The position numbers were made by a program, and so were the translations under genes. Below are positions 17,926-18,276 of a DNA stretch of 18,276 nt, piece after piece (the stretch's first letter is position 1; each line of letters begins with the position of its first letter). Source of the stretch: Nephromyces sp. MM_2019 (lineage: Eukaryota; Apicomplexa; Aconoidasida; Nephromycida). Location: assembly GCA_015657535.1 (NCBI GenBank), contig JADHZB010000138.1, positions 1 to 18,276 on the forward strand, given 5' to 3'. The notes below the pieces were generated by a model. The model did no database searches and had not been told where the DNA came from. It was given only the letters and a program-made list of their open reading frames with translations.

Positions 17926-17965
17926 CGCCAGGCACACAAGAAGCTACTAAATTTTGTATCTTAAG
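17926..17965 (-). CDS. Candidate short minus-strand exon
   Basis: The acceptor TGATTATGCGTAG precedes 17965 and a consensus donor GGCG|GTGAGT follows 17926. Only the phase-0 frame is open, reading LKIQNLVASCVPG and leaving in phase 1, which matches the candidate exon at 17448. The product is unknown. Confidence 0.35.
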
Positions 17966-18276
17966 CTACGCATAATCACATGGCAGTGTGATAATTCACT
18001 TATAAAGACACACGCAACACTATATACATTCATCAGGATTAAAGGCTAAAATCAAACTACGATGCTAAAAACAATCTAAAAGACATATTTCTACGCAGCC
18101 TGTGTGTCTTAAGTTTATATATTTCTGAAGCAAAAATGTAATAACACGTTATATAGGCCAAGCAAAATACACTTTTGAAGAGAAGATAAAAAGCTCTTTA
18201 GATTTATCAGACAAAAAAGCGTATATAAAGAGGATTAAAAAAAAGGACGTAAAAGGTAGAAACAATCATTGGGGAG
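17966..18276. other. AT-rich end of window, no gene seen
   Basis: It is A-rich on + with no supportable exon, repeat or RNA gene. It is probably an intron or 5' flank of the minus-strand gene, continuing beyond the window. Confidence 0.35.

Larger units (their letters stand above)
13699..18276 (-). other. Region compatible with a multi-exon minus-strand gene with A-rich (+ strand) introns
   Basis: From about 13.7 kb onwards the + strand is A-rich, whereas the introns of the + strand methyltransferase gene are T-rich. Introns in this window are pyrimidine-rich on their coding strand, so the switch suggests transcription from the minus strand. Short islands with acceptor and donor signals occur at the coordinates listed separately. 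No exon set could be closed into a complete gene and neither end was found. Confidence 0.35.

Noticed and set aside
17886..17940. TGCCTGGCGG on the minus strand, like the 5' end of bacterial 5S rRNA
   Set aside because: The match stops after ten bases and no 5S structure follows. A splice donor explains the GTGAGT.

Overview
The window is eukaryotic nuclear DNA. It is AT-rich, has no bacterial-style gene packing, and its conserved protein segments sit in short islands separated by T-rich GT...AG introns of roughly 0.5-1.5 kb. The organism is not identifiable with certainty. A short, diverged mitochondrial-type SSU rRNA fragment inside an intron, together with the gene structure, makes a protist plausible. 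An alveolate or apicomplexan is only a weak inference.

The one gene I can reconstruct end to end is on the + strand, from the ATG at 3366 to the TAA at 11860-11862. Nine exons join in phase into 402 codons plus stop. The protein is the SPOUT1/C9orf114 (CENP-32) family RNA methyltransferase, Pfam Methyltrn_RNA_3. All conserved blocks of the family occur in order: TISVAIPASI, TSELRAHL, VDEVIIYED, LQYLETPQYLRK, NPIDAPHHLR, REGVVVD, YYWGYKV, GTSERG, ALIVFGG and RSRTIRTEEA. Its introns carry the other noteworthy items: a CACCA-rich repeat (intron 3), a 26-bp GT-rich minisatellite (intron 5), an unexplained GC-richer block with a hairpin (intron 7), and the rRNA fragment (intron 8).

Left of this gene (1-3365) there is no recognisable gene. 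Several islands are open on the minus strand, notably 2890-3111 and about 2220-2356, the latter with a good splice donor. They suggest a divergent gene starting near 3111 and sharing a promoter region of about 250 bp with the methyltransferase gene.

Right of it, 11863-13700 is mixed and includes a 36-39 bp minisatellite. From about 13.7 kb to the end the + strand becomes A-rich, the mirror image of the T-rich introns of the + strand gene. This suggests a convergent multi-exon gene on the minus strand. I can propose short exons for it at 17965-17926, 17448-17375, 16908-16868, 16785-16733, 15899-15833 and 13920-13826. Some junctions are phase-compatible, and two segments have a faint thioredoxin/PDI-like look, but I cannot close the model or name the gene.
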